Below are positions 58,865 through 64,000 of a DNA stretch of 64,000 bases, in pieces. The translations under genes were made by a program, and so were the position numbers. The notes under the pieces were generated by a model that saw only the letters and a list, made by a program, of their open reading frames with translations, was not told the origin of the DNA and did no database searches. The DNA is taken from positions 31,501 through 95,500 of the forward strand of contig DLCS01000268.1 in the NCBI GenBank assembly GCA_002480735.1, written 5' to 3'. Source of the stretch: Bacillaceae bacterium UBA7792 (GTDB lineage: Bacteria; Bacillota; Bacilli; Bacillales; Cytobacillaceae). How positions within the stretch are numbered: position 1 is the stretch's first letter; the number at the start of each line of letters is the position of its first letter.

Positions 58865-59041
58865 CTCTGACTCCCTTCTTAACCTTGATGTCCAGTGAAA
58901 AATTATATTCCCAATAGAATTTATCCCATTCATAATAGAATTACGGCATAATATCCCTATTTATATAGTTTACACGAAAAACTATAATCCATGTATCATT
59001 ATTAGGAAAAGTTCAAAATCAGCCTAAATACCTATATTTCC

Positions 59042-59686
59042 CTACCCGCGATTATTCCAATCTGCCAAGAATGCCTCAATTCCCTTGTCTGTTAATGGGT
59101 GATTAAATAACTGCATAAGCACCTTATATGGAATCGTAGCAATATGAGCACCTCTTAAAGCTGCTTCGGTCACATGCTGGGGATGTCTAATGGATGCTGC
59201 AATAATTTCTGTTTCAATACTGTGGATAGTGAAGATATCTGAGATTTTGGAGATTAATTCTAGGCCATCATGTCCGATATCGTCTAATCTACCTAGAAAT
59301 GGTGAGACATAGGAGGCTCCTGCTCTTGCAGCAAGCAAAGCTTGGTTCGCATTAAAAATTAGGGTTACATTGGTTTTGATCCCTTCCTTGGAAAAAACAG
59401 AAACTGCCTTCAGACCCTCTGGAGTCATCGGTACCTTGATCGTAATATTTGGAGCAATTTTGGCTAGTTCTCTTCCTTCACGCAGCATTCCCTCTGCATC
59501 AAGCGCAATGACCTCGGCGCTGACAGAACCCGGGACAAGTGCCGTAATTTCGCGTAAACGGTCTTCAAAAGTGACATTCTTCTCCTTCGCCACTAATGAT
59601 GGATTGGTCGTAACCCCCGCAACCACTCCTAAAGCATAAGCCTCTTTGATTTCGTCCATATTGGCTGTATCAATAAAAAATTTCAT
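59042..59686 (-). CDS. tal: Transaldolase-like fructose-6-phosphate aldolase family protein
   Basis: 214 aa, the short transaldolase/FSA form (B. subtilis YwjH). [27 protein letters not shown], and the Schiff-base lysine in NITIKVPMT. Transfers dihydroxyacetone units in the pentose-phosphate pathway. Transcribed in the murA direction; a symmetrical hairpin lies between it and fbaA. Confidence 0.92.
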   Translation of the reverse strand: MKFFIDTANMDEIKEAYALGVVAGVTTNPSLVAKEKNVTFEDRLREITALVPGSVSAEVIALDAEGMLREGRELAKIAPNITIKVPMTPEGLKAVSVFSKEGIKTNVTLIFNANQALLAARAGASYVSPFLGRLDDIGHDGLELISKISDIFTIHSIETEIIAASIRHPQHVTEAALRGAHIATIPYKVLMQLFNHPLTDKGIEAFLADWNNRG

Positions 59687-59760
59687 TTCCCTTCATCCTC
59701 CTAAATTTTTTGTTCACAAGCAACTATGTTTGAGAGAAAAGCCAAATTCATAAATGCACT

Positions 59761-59789
59761 GAAACCGCCTCTAATGGAAAGGCGGTTTC
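59761..59789 (-). terminator. Hairpin between fbaA and tal
   Basis: A perfect 10-bp stem GAAACCGCCT/AGGCGGTTTC with a 9-nt loop. On the coding strand it has no T-run, so it may be a processing or stability element rather than a full terminator. Confidence 0.6.
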
Positions 59790-59839
59790 GGTTTTAATGT
59801 ATCGAGTCATTTGGGTTCAGAACCTCTTCTTACTTATTA

Positions 59840-60697
59840 TTAAGCTTTTCCAGAGGATCCGAATTCACGCATTTTGCCAATGACGGTTTCTTTAATGGCT
59901 TCACGAGCAGGACCTAAGTATTTTCGTGGATCATACATGTTCGAGTCTGCAGCCAATACTTCACGAACCTTTTTCGCAGAAGCAATTTGGTTTTCTGTAT
60001 TAACATTGATTTTCGCCGTACCTAATGAAACGGCTTTTTGAATATCCTTTGTTGGAATACCTGTTCCACCATGAAGAACTAAAGGTAACCCAGTTATTTG
60101 GCCAATCTCTTCCATTTCCTTGAAGCCAAGCTTTGGCTCGCCCTTATATGGACCATGAACAGAGCCAAGTGCTGGTGCAAGGCAATCAATGCCAGTGCGC
60201 TTAACAAGCTCTTCACATTCCTTTGGATCGGCATAGATCACGCCATCAGCTACAACGTCATCCTCTTGTCCACCTACTGTGCCTAATTCAGCCTCTACTG
60301 AAACTCCTTTTGCATGAGCATACTCCACTACTTTTGATGTAGTCTCCACATTTTTCTCAAAAGGATCATGGGAAGCATCAATCATTACTGAAGTGAAGCC
60401 AGCATCAATTGCCTCTTTACATTTTTCAAAGCTTGAACCATGGTCTAAATGAATAGCCACAGGAACCGTAATTTTATAATCTTCTAATAGTCCTTCGACC
60501 ATTTTGACAACCGTTTTGAAGCCACCCATATAACGTCCAGCACCCTCGGAAACACCAAGGATAACAGGTGATTTCTCTTCCTCAGCAGCCTGCAGAATGG
60601 CTTGCGTAAACTCTAGGTTATTTATATTAAATTGACCTACCGCATAGCCACCTTCTTTTGCCTGAATAAGCATTTCTTTCATTGATACTAAAGGCAT
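59840..60697 (-). CDS. fbaA: Fructose-bisphosphate aldolase, class II
   Basis: 285 aa from ATG 60697 (GAAGGAGGAAATAG upstream). Zinc ligands in [20 protein letters not shown], and [12 protein letters not shown] and HGGTGIP. Glycolysis/gluconeogenesis. Same position after spo0F as in B. subtilis. Confidence 0.96.
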   Translation of the reverse strand: MPLVSMKEMLIQAKEGGYAVGQFNINNLEFTQAILQAAEEEKSPVILGVSEGAGRYMGGFKTVVKMVEGLLEDYKITVPVAIHLDHGSSFEKCKEAIDAGFTSVMIDASHDPFEKNVETTSKVVEYAHAKGVSVEAELGTVGGQEDDVVADGVIYADPKECEELVKRTGIDCLAPALGSVHGPYKGEPKLGFKEMEEIGQITGLPLVLHGGTGIPTKDIQKAVSLGTAKINVNTENQIASAKKVREVLAADSNMYDPRKYLGPAREAIKETVIGKMREFGSSGKA

Positions 60698-60915
60698 TCT
60701 ATTTCCTCCTTCTTCATGGTCTATTCTTCTTAAGCATGGCAAAGATTCCTTAAAAGTGTTCCCAGAACAAAAATGAATATGTAAGAAAAATCCACAGCTT
60801 TAAGAGAATGATCCCAAACATAATTTTAACAAATTGAAAAAAGAAATGCTAATTAGGTATATCAATTTCACCAATTCTTAAAAAATCTCTATTTTATGAA
60901 TTGCGTCCACTTGAA

Positions 60916-61287
60916 TTAGCTTATCCTCTCAGCAATATATTTTTTGACAGCATCCCTTATATCATCAATATCAAAAGGCTTAGCAAAATGCGCCAAGGCA
61001 CCTAAGTTCTTAGCTTCCTGGATCATATCCAACTCACCGTAAGCAGTCATAATAATAACCCGTATATCCTGATTGATAAGCTTCATTCTTTTTAAAATCT
61101 CAATTCCGTCCATTCCAGGAATTTTCATATCAAGCAATACTAAATCAGGGCAATTCTTTGTGACAATATCCAACGCCTGAATGCCATTTGCAGCTTGATA
61201 TGTATCATACCCTTCTTTTTGTAAAACTTCATTCAGCAAAATCCGAATGCCAAACTGGTCATCAACGATCAATACTTTCCCCTTCAT
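60916..61287 (-). CDS. spo0F: Sporulation initiation phosphotransferase Spo0F
   Basis: 123 aa from ATG 61287 behind GGTGG. Single receiver domain: acidic pocket VDDQFGIR, phospho-acceptor Asp53 in LLDMKIPG, switch Thr in IMTAYG, and the lysine in FAKPF. Relays phosphate from sporulation kinases to Spo0B. No output domain, as expected. A textbook SigH promoter lies upstream. Confidence 0.97.
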   Translation of the reverse strand: MKGKVLIVDDQFGIRILLNEVLQKEGYDTYQAANGIQALDIVTKNCPDLVLLDMKIPGMDGIEILKRMKLINQDIRVIIMTAYGELDMIQEAKNLGALAHFAKPFDIDDIRDAVKKYIAERIS

Positions 61288-61387
61288 TTGAAACCACCTC
61301 TTCCTTAACATCGAATGAACTTTGGTGCTATGATTTTTTAGAAGGCTCTATATGTATATGTATCATTTCCCGTAACTTCCCAATCAC

Positions 61388-61417
61388 TAATTCGCTTTGC
61401 CTTCTCAATAATCCTTC
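61388..61417 (-). promoter_or_regulatory. SigH promoter of spo0F
   Basis: Reading the reverse strand: GAAGGATTA, 12 bp, AGCGAATTA. This fits RnAGGAwWW-N11/12-RnnGAATWW at every constrained position. The start would be near 61380, about 90 nt before spo0F. spo0F is SigH-dependent in B. subtilis. Confidence 0.88.
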
Positions 61418-61449
61418 ATTTTAAAAGTTATTTTTTTACTTCTGCTAAT

Positions 61450-61479
61450 TTTACCTTTTTATTAGGCTTCCCTTATAAT
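61450..61479 (+). promoter_or_regulatory. Predicted ywjG promoter
   Basis: TTTACC, 18 bp, perfect TATAAT (61474-61479), 30 bp before the ywjG start; divergent from the spo0F promoter. Confidence 0.6.
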
Positions 61480-61509
61480 GAGGGGGCAAAGATAGGAAGG
61501 AGCTATACC

Positions 61510-62031
61510 ATGTTAAAAATGTTTTCTACTCAATTATCCGGCTTGTTTAAAAAAATTCAGGAACAGGAGGAATTCTCCTTTGAAGATGGGGCAAGACTCA
61601 TTGCTCAAGCTGCTGTTGGGGATGGAAGTGTTTATTTATTTGGCGAAGATGAAATGGGGGCTGTCATCAGTGAAGCTTTATATAGTGCAGAGCCTTTTGA
61701 AAAGGTAAAGCGATGGGATGGACAGGATGAAAGTCTCACCTCAGCGGACCGAGTGATTATTTTTTCACGTTACTCCCATGATGATGCGGCAGTTTCGGCA
61801 GGAAAATGGCTGATAGAGCGAGAAATTCCCTTTGTGTCCGTCTCCACGCACATCACAACGGAGAAAGATAATCTAGTCCATCTCGCAGATGTCCATATTG
61901 ACCTTCATCTAAAGAGGGCTCTTCTTCCAGATGATGAAGGAAATCGATTTGGCTACCCTGCTTCCATGGCGGCGCTCTTTGTCTATTATGGCCTAAAGTT
62001 TACGCTCGAGGAAATTATGGAGGACTATTAA
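61510..62031 (+). CDS. ywjG: YwjG-like protein (DUF2529)
   Basis: 173 aa. GDGSVYLFGEDEMGAVISEAL near residue 37 and DRVIIFSRYSHD near 78 resemble a SIS-type sugar-isomerase fold. Ribosome site AGGAAGGAG. Function unknown. It lies between spo0F and pyrG, but on the opposite strand to both; in my memory it is also oppositely placed or separately transcribed in relatives, which I cannot confirm. Confidence 0.85.
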   Translation: MLKMFSTQLSGLFKKIQEQEEFSFEDGARLIAQAAVGDGSVYLFGEDEMGAVISEALYSAEPFEKVKRWDGQDESLTSADRVIIFSRYSHDDAAVSAGKWLIEREIPFVSVSTHITTEKDNLVHLADVHIDLHLKRALLPDDEGNRFGYPASMAALFVYYGLKFTLEEIMEDY

Positions 62032-62052
62032 AGAATGCCTGATTATGATACC

Positions 62053-62121
62053 GCCTTCTGTGTATGTGTTCGCTACGTTATTCTTACCGAATAAAACCCG
62101 CTCACAGCATACACAGAAGGC
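62053..62121 (-). repeat. Intergenic hairpin repeat A, copy 4
   Basis: On the reverse strand: outer arms GCCTTCTGTGTATG/CATACACAGAAGGC, then CTGTGAGCGGG, inner stem TTATTCGGTAAGAATAA, then CGTAGCGAAC. It lies 74 nt past the pyrG stop, beyond its terminator, in the pyrG sense. The outer stem differs from the other copies but remains fully paired. Confidence 0.9.
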
Positions 62122-62153
62122 TATATCAATCTTCGACAATATAGACAAAAAAT

Positions 62154-62187
62154 AAGGACTGTCTCATCATCTCGAGACAGTCCTTTT
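62154..62187. terminator. Terminator after pyrG
   Basis: Stem AAGGACTGTCTC/GAGACAGTCCTT with an 8-nt loop; T-rich on both sides, so it can serve pyrG and ywjG. Confidence 0.93.
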
Positions 62188-62194
62188 AATATTA

Positions 62195-64000
<1,806 letters not shown>

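Overview
This window looks like chromosome of a spore-forming, low-GC Gram-positive rod of the Bacillaceae. Nearly every gene has a recognisable Bacillus counterpart. Sporulation genes (spoIIR, spo0F) are present, ribosome binding sites are strong GGAGG types, and operator sites for Fnr, ArgR, CtsR, FapR, CodY, PurR and sigma-H can be read directly. It is not B. subtilis itself: it carries clpB and icmF, lacks carA in the arginine operon, and its gene order is rearranged. I saw no rRNA or tRNA gene, insertion sequence, prophage or CRISPR array.

Layout. 1-2.8 kb: end of moeA, mobB, a short NarI-like membrane protein, ywiC and fnr. This is an anaerobic/nitrate-respiration edge with good class II Fnr promoters. 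3.0-11.4 kb: arginine operon argC-argJ-argB-argD-carB-argF, without carA and with a tandem ARG-box pair just before carB. 11.5-17.9 kb: yjzC, CtsR-controlled clpB, yjzD, yjaU, yjaV, med and an unidentified reverse-strand gene. 18.2-21.3 kb: FapR-controlled fabH-fabF, then yjaZ. 21.5-35.8 kb: two complete oligopeptide ABC importers (order D-F-B-C-A, then A-B-C-D-F), with yjbA, trpS and a DUF3899-like gene between them. 35.9-39.2 kb: a secreted glycosidase-like protein, spx and mecA. 39.4-51.9 kb: cls, then the prfA-prmC-spoIIR-ywlB-ywlC-mntP-ywlE-mcp-rpiB-ywlG-glyA-upp block. 52.0-55.9 kb: a TetR regulator and fused isobutyryl-CoA mutase icmF. 56.6-63.8 kb: glpX-murA-tal-fbaA-spo0F (reverse), ywjG (forward) and pyrG (reverse).

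Functional links. The Spx and MecA adaptors feed the Clp machinery. YwlE reverses arginine phosphorylation, which controls CtsR, and CtsR in turn has a perfect operator at clpB. The peptide importers are likely nutrient-controlled (CodY-like site at oppA) and can serve sporulation/competence signalling, while Med and Spo0F act on the same developmental decisions. A cluster of DnaA boxes lies around ywlC.

The most interesting unexplained material is a set of seven intergenic hairpin repeats of about 70 bp between 40.9 and 62.2 kb. They fall into two sequence families (A: four copies, B: three) that seem to share one architecture: a variable, base-compensated outer stem; conserved GAAC-type internal-loop strands; and a covarying inner stem. 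All seven lie 20-74 nt downstream of a stop codon and in the same sense as that gene, which suggests a 3'-UTR RNA element. A third, different repeat (C) with a double KpnI-like palindrome occurs twice in inverted orientation, 39 kb apart.
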